Below, piece after piece: positions 54,751 to 64,000 of a stretch of 64,000 nt of DNA. Location: the NCBI GenBank assembly GCA_037355855.1, contig CM074761.1, forward strand, positions 2,313,346 through 2,377,345, given 5' to 3'. Under the pieces are notes generated by a model. The model made no database searches. It was not told the origin of the DNA and was given only the letters and a program-made list of their open reading frames with translations. The stretch is from Pseudo-nitzschia pungens (Eukaryota > Bacillariophyta > Bacillariophyceae > Bacillariales > Bacillariaceae). Positions within the stretch are counted from its first letter, which is position 1; the number at the start of each line of letters is the position of its first letter. A program made the position numbers and the translations under genes.

Positions 54751-57700
54751 TCATTCCCCTTGATCTCTGCCGAGATCGACTGAAGTGGAATCGGCTTCGA
54801 TGTCAGGGATCAAGCCCAAGTCGTCATGCATGTAATCCAAAACCTCAGTGAAGACGGCCGCAAGAATATCAAAGTTCCTGAAAGCAAATTCGGAAAGCGT
54901 GAAGCCATCACCAGAATGATTTTTTTTGTTAGTTAAGATCTACACGTAGTCGCACCTCACAAATTAACGCAGATCTGAATCATCGCCTCCCAGCAACCCC
55001 ACGAATCCCGCTCCAGACGGGACAGTCTCTTACCTTGTAGTCTCCTTATGCTCTATGCCTACTGCTTCGATGACAGACGTTGAATATTCAATCCCTGTCT
55101 TTCGGGAGACGCCGATATTGTGATATCTAGTCATCAGTGGCTTGTACCGTGTACCATGGGGATGGCTAATACCAGTGTCACTATCCCCCTTCTGTTCGTC
55201 AACGCCAATAATAGTTAATGATTCAGGTACTGGGCCTTCTATCCAGTCACTCTCACCTTGAGGCCTGTGACTGACCGTAATGTGATCCAAAGCGTTCTTT
55301 GTATCCCCACTCACTTGATATTTATCTTCGGTGAAACGTCGAGCTCTCGCAGCATGGAGCAACCATGTTTGCACCCAGCTCAGAGATAGGTAAGGCACAG
55401 AACCGTCACCACAGTGTTGCAAACGGGCTTCCGGTACAGTGACTTCAAATGGTCTTCGCTTCGGCTTCTTTTTGATAAAATATTCACCAATGCTACCACG
55501 AGGCCCCCCGTCCATCTGCTCTGTCGACAATTCTCCTCGAGGGTTTTCCCACAGTACAGTCTTCAACTCTGGTAAAATTGTTTCATTGCGATCTACAACC
55601 TTAGTTGTTCCATCCTCCGAGTGTTCAACGTTATACTTTTTTGTGTACACGTATCCTACTTCAGTTGGGACATCAACTCCATAAGCCATAATGACGTGTT
55701 TGATTAGAGGGCGACTATGAAGAGTAGAAGGTAGAGGAATTGATGGGCAAAACAGTGCTTTAGACACGAAATCGAAAGAACGGTTGATAAAGGTTTAAAG
55801 TGAAGCAAAACATATGTTGGCACTTACTCCCACGTGTGATTCAAAATATTTCGAATATTCGACTGTAATAAAGAGTCTTCCAATTGCCCTTTTTTGACAA
55901 TGAGAGGTTTCCCGTCTTCATTCCAATGGTCGTTAAATATTTCAAATATCTTTGCATCTTGTACATCGCTCGGGCCAATCTTGACACGGTCTCCAGCAGC
56001 TTGGCATGACTCTTTTTTGGTGTTGTTGCAGTGAGAAATTTCAATGTCGATCATCGGTTTCCCTGTATTCCAGTCAATGCGATCGCGCAATAGAGCTTTC
56101 AATCCCGGAAAATCTTTCCAACTATCGCGATTCCCGGAGCTGTACTCAATATCGGTCGCAATGTCGTCCTGGGCGAAAATGAAAGGGTTCGAGAATTATT
56201 TAAGCGAGGAATATATCGGCTGACCTTTATCGGCGAAAAACAATAAAAAATTGGTCGCTGTTTTAAGCACTTACCAAACAAGCCAGCGTTGACTCATGTT
56301 CGTCAGCTCCGGCAACTTTAGGGTCTTCGCCCCAGTCATCAACTTCCCGTTCGTCACAAAATCCAGTATTGGTAGACAAAGGATTTAAAGTATGCGTAGA
56401 TCCAAAAGCTTTGGAAACATATGAGGAAAAATGAAGATGCAGACGGAATTAGTATCCACGCAAACAACGGACAGCGTACGTTGACTCATCGGTATTACGT
56501 CGGTGACAATATACAAAGCAAACCGTGATGTGAATAACATATCACTTACTGAGTTCCATTTCTCTTGCAATGTCATCATTCAGTGGTAACCTACATACAA
56601 AAAGAAGAAAAGTGAGCAAACCGTGGGAAGAGAAAAAGATGCGACCAATGTCCGACATACAGGTTACTAGTCTAGCTTACCCCATATTTTCACCGCTAAT
56701 AACAGCTCGGAGAGGATTTAAAGCTCCCAGCATTGGTGCACTCAATCCCACATACTGCCCCAAAATGAAAGGATAGAAATAAAATTGAATCGTGAGAATA
56801 CTACGGGTGACGACCCATTGTGTTGATACCACCATTAATTTCTACAGACTCACAGTCCAGATATGTGTCTGCAGCCATTCGATCCATTTTTCGTCTCCTT
56901 CAAGTTTAGCCAGTTCCCACAACTGAGTCTGTCGGTAGTCAATGCTTTCCTCTTTCTCGTCAGGATTATCTTGTTGTTGATTACTGCCGCTACCCTCTGG
57001 TCCACTCGAAGAATTCACATTTGATTTGCCTCTTGGTGATGCTTCACCACCGTTTTCTTCTTCTGTCAACCAACCGTACCATTGATCGACTTCAGCACTG
57101 ACATCTGCCAAGGTGGATGTCATCCATCCAGGCATCCAACCAGAATCATCATCTATAGGTTTTGGCTCCTGTTTCGAAGAAGCCTTTTTCTTCAATTTTT
57201 GTTGCTGAATTTGTTGCTGAATTTGCTGTTGTTGCTGCTGCTGTTTTTTCAAACTTTGAGCTTTTCTCTTGGCCCTTTTCACATAGCCTTCAAATGCCTC
57301 TTCTCTCAATTCAATTCGAAGCCACTCAATGAAGTACCGTAAGATCAGATTACCCCTTTGCGTAACCGAAAGGAATTCCGGAATAGAGAGCACGATTTTT
57401 GTGAGGCAAAGATACCAGTCTCAAAGTTCCTGCACTACAACTCGTGACACAAAACACTTACATCGAATGAGCGACGAGGATTCCTGGTTTCTTGCTTGAG
57501 GCCACAGCTCCTTCGATTCGTTTCCTCATCATGCTGAGAAAGCCATCTCGTTTTTCCATCAACGATGGAGAAAGTCTCCAGTCGTATGGAAACGCAATCA
57601 TATTGGTTACATCGTATCCCAAATTGTCCGCTAACCATTGAATGAGCCAAGAGTAGACAGTATTGGTACCGCCTACCAACAAATCCGCTCCGATCCCACC

Positions 57701-58627
57701 GGGAGCCAGAGATGCAATGGAATCCAATCCCTCGTCGGGACGAAGCTTGCATCCCGTTTCCCAATCATCTGTATCTGTCTGGTTCAATCCCAGGCTCAGA
57801 CACTGCTTCAGACAGTTGATATCGATGGTTGTTCCCATTCTTATCACGAGATTGATGTTGAGCCACACGTTGTCTTGTACTTTGATATCCGAGGACAAGG
57901 CACCGGCGCATTTCTTGAACTTCCACGCTACCAATCGAGTGGACGCCAAACCCGGCACCAAAAAGATAGGAGGACGCGAGTCGGTGAGGGTATCTTTCGA
58001 TTTCTCCCGCAGATGGTCACGCATCGATATAGTTTTCGGATTGTCTCCCCAGTGTTTGTCGCGTTTCACTTTTTTTTTTCCACCGGATGCCTCGCATTGC
58101 TGATCCTTCTTTTGCTCTCCCATCTCGTCTTCAAAATCTGGGTCATCGTCCCCTGCACCCTTGAAACAAGTCGGATCGAGTTTCTCCACCTCTTCCACTT
58201 CGATTGTCGACTGGGGAGGGGCGTAGCAGTCGTTTTCTTCGGTTAGAGAACACGAGGGATCGGCCGAAAGTGGATCAAACATACTGTCCTCGATTTGATC
58301 CGTCGTGTGAAATTGTTCGTTCTCTGCCAGGTCTTCTTTTTTTTCGGTAACTCCTTCGTCCGCAATATCACTGGCAGCCACTTGCTGAACGACAGTTACG
58401 TAATAGCAGGAAGATTGGAGTGCGACGAGCAACATGAAAGCCCCAACCTTCAATGGTCGGAACGAATAACGTTGCTGCTGCTGTCGTCCCCTACTAGTAT
58501 TGCTGGCGATTCGATACATTTCGTGTTGTGGCATGGCGCCATTCCATCGCCCGCCCCTAGAACGAAGAGGACGGCTGTTGACGTTACTACCCTTTCGCAT
58601 AATATCAAATTTTAATGCCGACGACAC
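54751..58627 (-). CDS. PDAT: phospholipid:diacylglycerol acyltransferase (PDAT)
   Basis: This is an ER-type LCAT-fold acyltransferase that moves an acyl chain from phospholipid to diacylglycerol, making triacylglycerol. Eight exons join in phase: 58627-57462, 57355-56854, 56754-56681, 56590-56550, 56408-56275, 56168-55828, 55714-55034 and 54877-54751, giving 1021 residues. One membrane segment (FRPLKVGAFMLLVALQSSCY) lies near residue 60. PPIFLVPGLASTRLVAWKFK is the lid region, FPYDWRLSP a family block, and the nucleophile is Ser388 in LVAHSMGN, split by intron 1. The Asp is in HCGDGSVPYLSLSW and the His in GIEHKETTRNFDIL, which spans exons 7-8. A Gln/Ser-rich insert of about 100 residues follows the nucleophile region (KKQQQQQQQIQQQIQQQK). 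Splice sites are inferred from consensus and frame. Confidence 0.88.
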
Positions 58628-59266
58628 GACGATTCAATGAAAGATACTCTAAAATTCAGAGGTAGCAGCCTTAGTCCGTTCCGATCCAATTCAATGGGTG
58701 ACCAGAATGAAGTAATAGAAGTAGTCAGCGACCTTTTGTGGACAAGCAATGCTGATTGGATACTCGTGAACGTGATTTTCACTGTTGAGAAAGGGTTCTC
58801 GTCACTGTCGAAGTTGTGACGACAAAAACGTACTTGAGCATCGTTTTGGTGAAGACATCGAACTCATGAAACGATGATTCTTCTTCTATCGATGAAGATT
58901 CGAGATGGTTGATCCGAAGGGAAATTGCAGTTTCAGTTCTACTTCGTACTTCCTACCTTCGCCGCAGTAAACTTACGGTGGTCATGTTCTGAGCGGCATC
59001 GTGATTGAAATTCAAATTTTCCGCAACGTCATCACGACAAAGAGTGCTTCGATAGTCTTTTCTGAGTTACTCACGAAACAACCGTGAATGCCTTCTCGTT
59101 CGTCCGTCCCCCCTTGTAATGAATGGCGCAGCATTTCGCTCAATGAGAAGGCAGTAACAAGCATTTAGTGACCCAACCATGAACCCTCGTCCCGCCGTCT
59201 CTGTCCTCGTTGCACACCGTCACCGTCCCGCGTAAGTTGGAATAGCAAGCTAGGTTATATTCCAAC
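58628..59266. promoter_or_regulatory. divergent promoter region, PDAT / eIF4E
   Basis: About 640 bp lies between two head-to-head genes. No specific element was assigned. Confidence 0.4.
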
Positions 59267-60256
59267 ATGGCGGAAGAGACACACCCACTCCAAAATGGTA
59301 AGTTGGCTTGTGAGTTGCGAAAGGGCAAGACGGAGTAGTGGGAATTGTTCGTCCCGCGTTTCGCGGAAATTAGACCACAAATATATCGGAAGTCGCGTGA
59401 ATTCACGAAAGCGAGTCGTAGCGGTTAGAAGGTATCTTGGTCGTTACCCGAAGATTTCGACGGTGCAAACGATTCTTGGTGAATGCGGCTCGCGTCCGAA
59501 GCTAGTTCGTTCCGGTTCGGATTCGACGCCGAAGATTGTTTCACAAAAAAGTTTCACAAAAAAGTTTCTCACCGGCGCTCTACATCGTTGCTGCCACCAC
59601 GCCTCTTGCCGTGTGGACCAAAATTTCGCTTGTGACCAATCCAAAAAACATCGCAACAACCAAACTCTATAGAATGGGTAATGTGGGAACACAAGGCCAA
59701 TCAGGGGTCAAAAGACCCTGATAAATGGAAGGAAAACATGAAGCAGCTTTGTAAAATTAGTACGGTAGAGGACTTTTGGAGGTATTTTCAACACGTTCCG
59801 AAACCTTCCCAAGTTTTCTTCGACGGGGAATGTCGTAAATTGGTAGGATCAGAACAGAAAACGATTGAGGAGTACTCGTTTTTCAAGAACGGAATCGAAC
59901 CTGAATGGGGTGATCCTCAAAACGTGACTGGCGGAGAATGGTTTTGTCGGCAATACTTGGAATTGGATGTGTTGGATTTGTATTGGCAAAATCTCGTGAT
60001 GAGTTGTGTCGGAGAGACGATCAATGACGCCGTGGCTGCCGAAGGTGGAGAGACTATTGAGCAATATGTGAATGGAGCTCGGGTGGTGGATAAATCTCGA
60101 CACTATCCCTTGTACAAGTTGGAACTGTGGTTGAATACGAGAGATCCGGTCATCAAGGAAAAGATCAAGAATAAGCTGGTGGAAATCATAACCGACGGTC
60201 AACCGTCGACAAGAAAGCTACAGCCTAAATTCGACTGGAGAGATCACAGTGCTTAA
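59267..60256 (+). CDS. eIF4E-family cap-binding protein
   Basis: Exon 1 (59267-59297) encodes MAEETHPLQN and joins in phase 1 over a 375-bp intron (GTAAGT donor, CTATAG acceptor) to exon 2 (59673-60256), giving 204 residues. The join restores the canonical HPLQNxW start of eIF4E. The cap-stacking tryptophans are Trp29 (DPDKWKE) and Trp89 (NGIEPEWGDP), and STVEDFW provides Trp46 for eIF4G/4E-BP binding. The Glu that follows the second cap Trp in canonical eIF4E is Gly90 here, and an insert of about 15 residues (ECRKLVGSEQKTIEE) precedes that loop. It may be a divergent class rather than the main initiation factor. It is divergent from PDAT. Confidence 0.85.
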
Positions 60257-61243
60257 TGAAATATACACGTACTAAACATTTGTTTTCTCTACTGTAAACG
60301 AAGAGCCGACTATTTTCGTCTCGTTCTGTTACTCATTGTAACACCTGGAAAGCATGTTGCGAGATGCATAATCCGTTGGAAGCGTCATGCACTTATCTGA
60401 AGGGGAAAGGTCGCCGTCGTGCTTGTCTAGCTTGGAATGAAACACATTTCTGACACTCTGTCGAACATGGGTCACGCTGATCATGTTTTGGCTCACCAAA
60501 AGAAATGGTCCAGTGTTGATGATGCATCAGCATCTACAACAATATGTATGATAGCGAAACTAGGAGAAAACCCGAGCCTCGGAAAAATAAACTATCGTGC
60601 GCAAAATCGAAGGGTTAGAACCCATTCGTAAGAAAGTGTGCTGTGTTCGGAAATTGCCATGTGAATGACTAAGCTTGCAGTTTCATAAAATAATGGTGCA
60701 CGGTGGTATTTGGTTTTACTTTCAAGAAGGAGCACGGTGGTATGATATGGTTCTTAAATCTGAACGGCGACACACTGAAACAATGGAACATTGGGAGTTA
60801 TATCCGCAACCATGACCTACTGGCTTCGTGAACCTTAAGAGCCAAAAACGAGTACTACAAGTGAAAGGGAGAAAAGCTTATCCATATTGCGACGATTGCG
60901 TTCTTCGGCGACGGGTTCAAGGATAAGTTGTTACTCAAGGTGTCATTGAAACGTTGTTCGCCAACAGTTCTATAGAAGCTACAAAAAAAACTAGGTACAC
61001 GTAGGGTGGTTTGATAGCACGCAGTCGTCTCTTATTCGAATTTTGGTTCAACACCCCCTTCCTGTTTTTGTGATTTGGAATCCATTTCGAGGTTATCCTT
61101 TGCATCGAATCATTATGATACAAGTTCTTCGGAGAATTTTGTCTTTTGTATGCCAATGTCACGAAGCTCTTGTTCATTGAAAACAATTCGACAATAAATA
61201 TTTCACAGCCTCATCCCGCAACACGAAATTCCATTTGGCTGTT
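60257..61243. other. non-coding spacer
   Basis: No gene was recognised between the eIF4E gene and the RRM-protein gene, which converge here. GCACGGTGGTAT occurs twice (about 60697 and 60732). Confidence 0.5.
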
Positions 61244-62443
61244 TCAACCTCGTTTCGTTTTCCTTCGGTTCAAAACCTTGGACACTTTCAGTTTCAATTC
61301 CTTCCGCTTTGCTGGAGTCTCGTCTTCTTTCTTCTTTTTGGAATCCTTGGCATCGGAAGAAGACGACATCACCGCAGCATCGATGGTTGTTCCCGACAAT
61401 GCGATTGCCCGCTGCGCCCCATCGTCGGTATCGAAGGATACATATGCTTGCCCGTTGCAACGCCCCGTATCGTCGAACTTGACCAATCTCACAGCTGCGA
61501 CGGTCCCACAGTTCTTGGTGACCGCAAAAAAATCCTCGACTGCCTTGACTTTGGCATCGAACGGCAATCCGGAAACAAAAACTTTTTTCGAATCGGGATC
61601 GTTGATGCCCCGTTCCTTTTTTCGTTTCTTGTTTGTACCCCGAACGGTCACCTTGTCGGGACAATCGTAAATCCAATGCGCTGGTTGGTGGCGGTTTTTG
61701 CAAGCTTGACAAACGTAATCACTCGGAACCGGTTTGTTTCGTTTCGCCTTTTTCTTTGCTGAGCCATCATCCTTTCCGGTCATAGGGCCATCTGCTCGTT
61801 GACAGATAGTACCTCCAACGTCATTGGATACTTCATTCACGTTGCCCTTTTCGTCATCGTCATCGTCGTTGTCGTTGTCGTCGTTCTCGTTATCACCATC
61901 ACTGTCGTCTTCGGCCTTGGTTTCATTGGTGTTGTCTTTGTTGTTGTCGAGTGTGTTTCTTGTGCTTGCGAGACCCGCCAATTCTGCTTCTTCTTCGCGA
62001 CGGAGCCGCGCTTCGTTTTGGCGTTTTTCTTCGATTTCTTTTGCTGTCGCAACTGGTGCCAAGCCTTTCTTGACGCGTTTCAGCATCTGTCGGATCTGGA
62101 ATTTGGTATAAGCGATTCCATCTTCGTCTTTTAGCGGAACCTTTTTCATCAACTCTGCCTTTTCTTCCTTTTTCGATTTCAAACGGGATTTGGCTTCTTT
62201 CATCTTTTTGTTCTTGGGCTTTTTGTCGTTGCCCACGCCTTCGCCTTCGCCTTTGGCATTGCTCGAGTCGTTGTCGACATCCATCGGAATTTCTTCAGCA
62301 ACTGGTTGACCCGCATCAATGTTGTCGTCGTCGTCCAGTTTCTTTCGCTTTTTGTTCTTTTTCTTTTCTTCCTTCTTTCGCTCCTTTCTTTCTTTTTTCT
62401 TCTTGGATGAAGATTCAACAATCACGGTAGGTTCCTCGGCCAT
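61244..62443 (-). CDS. RRM and zinc-knuckle protein, probable nucleolar RNA-binding factor
   Basis: The 399-residue protein starts MAEEPTVIVESSSKKKKERK and has long Lys/Glu- and Asp-rich low-complexity runs typical of nucleolar proteins. A Cys/His knuckle (YVCQACKNRHQPAHWIYDCP, about residues 252-271) precedes one RRM (about 300-375) with RNP2 KVFVSGLPFD and RNP1-like NGQAYVSF. A basic tail (KRKELKLKVSKVLNRRKTKR) ends it. Role in pre-rRNA or mRNA handling is inferred from layout only. An open frame extends upstream to 62560, but the Met at 62443 gives the better N terminus. It is divergent from RRP1, suggesting shared control. Confidence 0.72.
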   Translation of the reverse strand: MAEEPTVIVESSSKKKKERKERKKEEKKKNKKRKKLDDDDNIDAGQPVAEEIPMDVDNDSSNAKGEGEGVGNDKKPKNKKMKEAKSRLKSKKEEKAELMKKVPLKDEDGIAYTKFQIRQMLKRVKKGLAPVATAKEIEEKRQNEARLRREEEAELAGLASTRNTLDNNKDNTNETKAEDDSDGDNENDDNDNDDDDDEKGNVNEVSNDVGGTICQRADGPMTGKDDGSAKKKAKRNKPVPSDYVCQACKNRHQPAHWIYDCPDKVTVRGTNKKRKKERGINDPDSKKVFVSGLPFDAKVKAVEDFFAVTKNCGTVAAVRLVKFDDTGRCNGQAYVSFDTDDGAQRAIALSGTTIDAAVMSSSSDAKDSKKKKEDETPAKRKELKLKVSKVLNRRKTKRG

Positions 62444-63303
62444 GTTTGTGCGTTCGAATCGACCAAGATGTGCTTCAAAAGATAGATTCAATAGATTGTA
62501 TTTGTTGTCTTCGGTGCTGTTACCGTCTCTTTTCCAAAAAAGTATGAATAGATATCGCACTCGATTTGTATCTGGCCCTCGGGCTCGGACAAGTTCCGAC
62601 GAAAGGACGAATTTGCTCCAAGAAGCAAGGAACAGCGGAGTGTCAAATCTAATTCAATAACCAAGATTTTTATGAAGGCAGTGAAGTCAAGTTGTGGTTT
62701 ATGGAAAATAATGGTGGTCGGGAACATCCAACAGTGGACAGGGGCAGGCAGGAACGACGTACGTACGGTACGCAATGGTAGAAACAAATCAAAAAGGTAC
62801 GTACGTCATACTTGTATGTACAGTACATACTCTACGTGGTGAATGATTTTTGAAATTTTAAGATATGAGTATGATGTATGATAGTTATGGTACTATATAC
62901 CACCAATCCAGGGATCGTTTCACAAAAAAACGAACAGTATACGGTAGCAAGACTTACGAACGAAGGACGGACTCACAGACAGACTCACTCAACGAGAACG
63001 AACCAATTTGGAATTTTTTCATACCTCGATCATGTCACAGTTCGTATCCTCGTACCGCCAATCTTACCCATCGTGGATCAATCCAATCATAAACGATGCC
63101 AAACGATACATAAGGCTTACCGTACTTCGTAATTTACTGGTAATTGGCTGAGACGAGAAAACCCTGGCCACTCACGGTTTGTTGGAAGTTAGAGGCAGTT
63201 CGTGCCCATTTTTTATTCAATTTGAATCCATAGCTCAAACACATCTCGGGAGATAGGACCCCGAAGACAGCTTGTCACAACACTTCGTCCTTCATTTTCT
63301 ATC
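62444..63303. promoter_or_regulatory. divergent promoter region, RRM protein / RRP1
   Basis: About 860 bp lies between two head-to-head nucleolar-type genes. GTACGTACGGTACG and ACGTACGTC runs lie near 62758-62806. No element was assigned. Confidence 0.4.
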
Positions 63304-64000
63304 ATGGGTACTTTCGAGGGGTCTCAGACGGCCGCGAAAAGCGAGGAAAAACAATTGGCCGCCAAGAAGAAACCGAAAACCAAACGTCAACACAGAAAGG
63401 ACCTTCAAAATAATGACAAGAACAGATGGTTGATTCAGCATCCCAAGACTCAGTCGATGGACAAGAGAGAGCAACTCTATGTAAGAGATGCGGGATTGAA
63501 CGAAACGAAAGCACAAAAGAAACAAACACCAATCGACCCGAAGCTGGATTTGATGTCCCCCGAGGTCAAATTCGGAAGGATTTTGGCCGGGACCGATCAA
63601 AGAAAACGACACGCTGCTGTGAAGAAGCTCAGAGCGTACCTGAAAGCTCGTTGCGATATCTCGGAGGTTGTGGATGGTGATAGTATTGACAGCATTCAGG
63701 GTGGAATTTCCGAACTCGATTTGCTAAAATTGTGGAAGGCCTTGTGGTATACCTTATATATGGCCGACAAGAAACCGGTCCAAGATGAATTATCGAAACA
63801 ACTTGTTCAGCTACTGTGGTGTGTCATTGGAACAGAGGAGGAAGATGAATACGCAGCCCGCGCTTACCTTGAAATGACCGATGCTGAAGAACAAGAGATG
63901 CAGGAAGGAGATGGCGACGACGATGATGAATACGACGTAACGTTGGAAGAAATTGAAAACACTATGAAATCAGAAATGGGAAGCGATGATGATGACGATG
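63304..64000 (+). CDS. RRP1: RRP1/NOP52-family ribosomal RNA processing protein (5' part)
   Basis: The gene starts at an ATG (MGTFEGSQTAAKSEEKQLAA) and runs open off the right edge, with 232 codons visible. A basic N-terminal extension of about 90 residues precedes the NOP52 domain: SPEVKFGRILAGTDQRKRHA, AVKKLRAYLKAR, ELDLLKLWKALWYTLYMADK and PVQDELSKQLVQLLW closely follow the family pattern. RRP1 acts in the nucleolus on 27S pre-rRNA for the large subunit. The visible end is an acidic stretch (EEQEMQEGDGDDDDEYD). It is divergent from the RRM/zinc-knuckle gene. Confidence 0.85.
   Translation, partial: MGTFEGSQTAAKSEEKQLAAKKKPKTKRQHRKDLQNNDKNRWLIQHPKTQSMDKREQLYVRDAGLNETKAQKKQTPIDPKLDLMSPEVKFGRILAGTDQRKRHAAVKKLRAYLKARCDISEVVDGDSIDSIQGGISELDLLKLWKALWYTLYMADKKPVQDELSKQLVQLLWCVIGTEEEDEYAARAYLEMTDAEEQEMQEGDGDDDDEYDVTLEEIENTMKSEMGSDDDDD

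Overview
The window looks like nuclear DNA of a photosynthetic stramenopile, most probably a diatom. The evidence is GT-AG introns, long gene-poor spacers, several proteins with a signal peptide followed by a plastid-type transit region (53181, 47618, 7538), a DUF6824 regulator and a helicase-associated-domain protein of kinds abundant in diatoms, and a second, signal-bearing CDC48 of the type used for protein import across complex-plastid membranes. The species cannot be named from sequence alone.

Layout. 0.5-9.2 kb: Hsc70-interacting protein (Hip/ST13), a 2OG-Fe(II) oxygenase, an IAH1-type esterase, a plastid-type GNAT acetyltransferase and a cupin-DUF952 protein. 9.2-14.7 kb: sparse, with one single-pass membrane protein. 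14.7-16.6 kb: an HI0933-type flavoprotein whose last codons are tandemly repeated into its 3' flank. 16.8-21.7 kb: two copies of one long-TIR transposon in opposite orientation, each with its own 10-bp target-site duplication, together forming a 4.8-kb imperfect palindrome. 22.7-28.9 kb: a DUF6824 protein, a two-pass membrane protein and a two-exon disordered Arg/Gly-rich protein. 28.9-31.8 kb: spacer with a non-autonomous hAT-like element. 31.8-41.4 kb: a helicase-associated-domain protein, a PDZ protein and a Vps34-like PI 3-kinase.

42.4-64 kb is gene-dense: RNA polymerase I subunit RPA12, neuroguidin/LCP5, D-cysteine desulfhydrase-like enzyme, plastid-type CDC48, PIG-M mannosyltransferase, a thylakoid-lumen-type coiled-coil protein, an eight-exon PDAT (triacylglycerol synthesis), an eIF4E-family protein, an RRM/zinc-knuckle nucleolar-type protein and the 5' part of RRP1/NOP52. 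Four of these are ribosome-production genes and sit as two divergent pairs (RPA12 with neuroguidin; RRM protein with RRP1).

The points most worth a second look are the paired transposon palindrome, the repeated C-terminal cassette after the flavoprotein gene, the plastid CDC48 without the usual C-terminal tail, and a recurrent pattern of single-base reading-frame breaks (mostly +1, no splice signals) in four otherwise intact conserved genes between 40 and 53 kb. Those breaks are either assembly errors or something biological; the sequence alone cannot decide.
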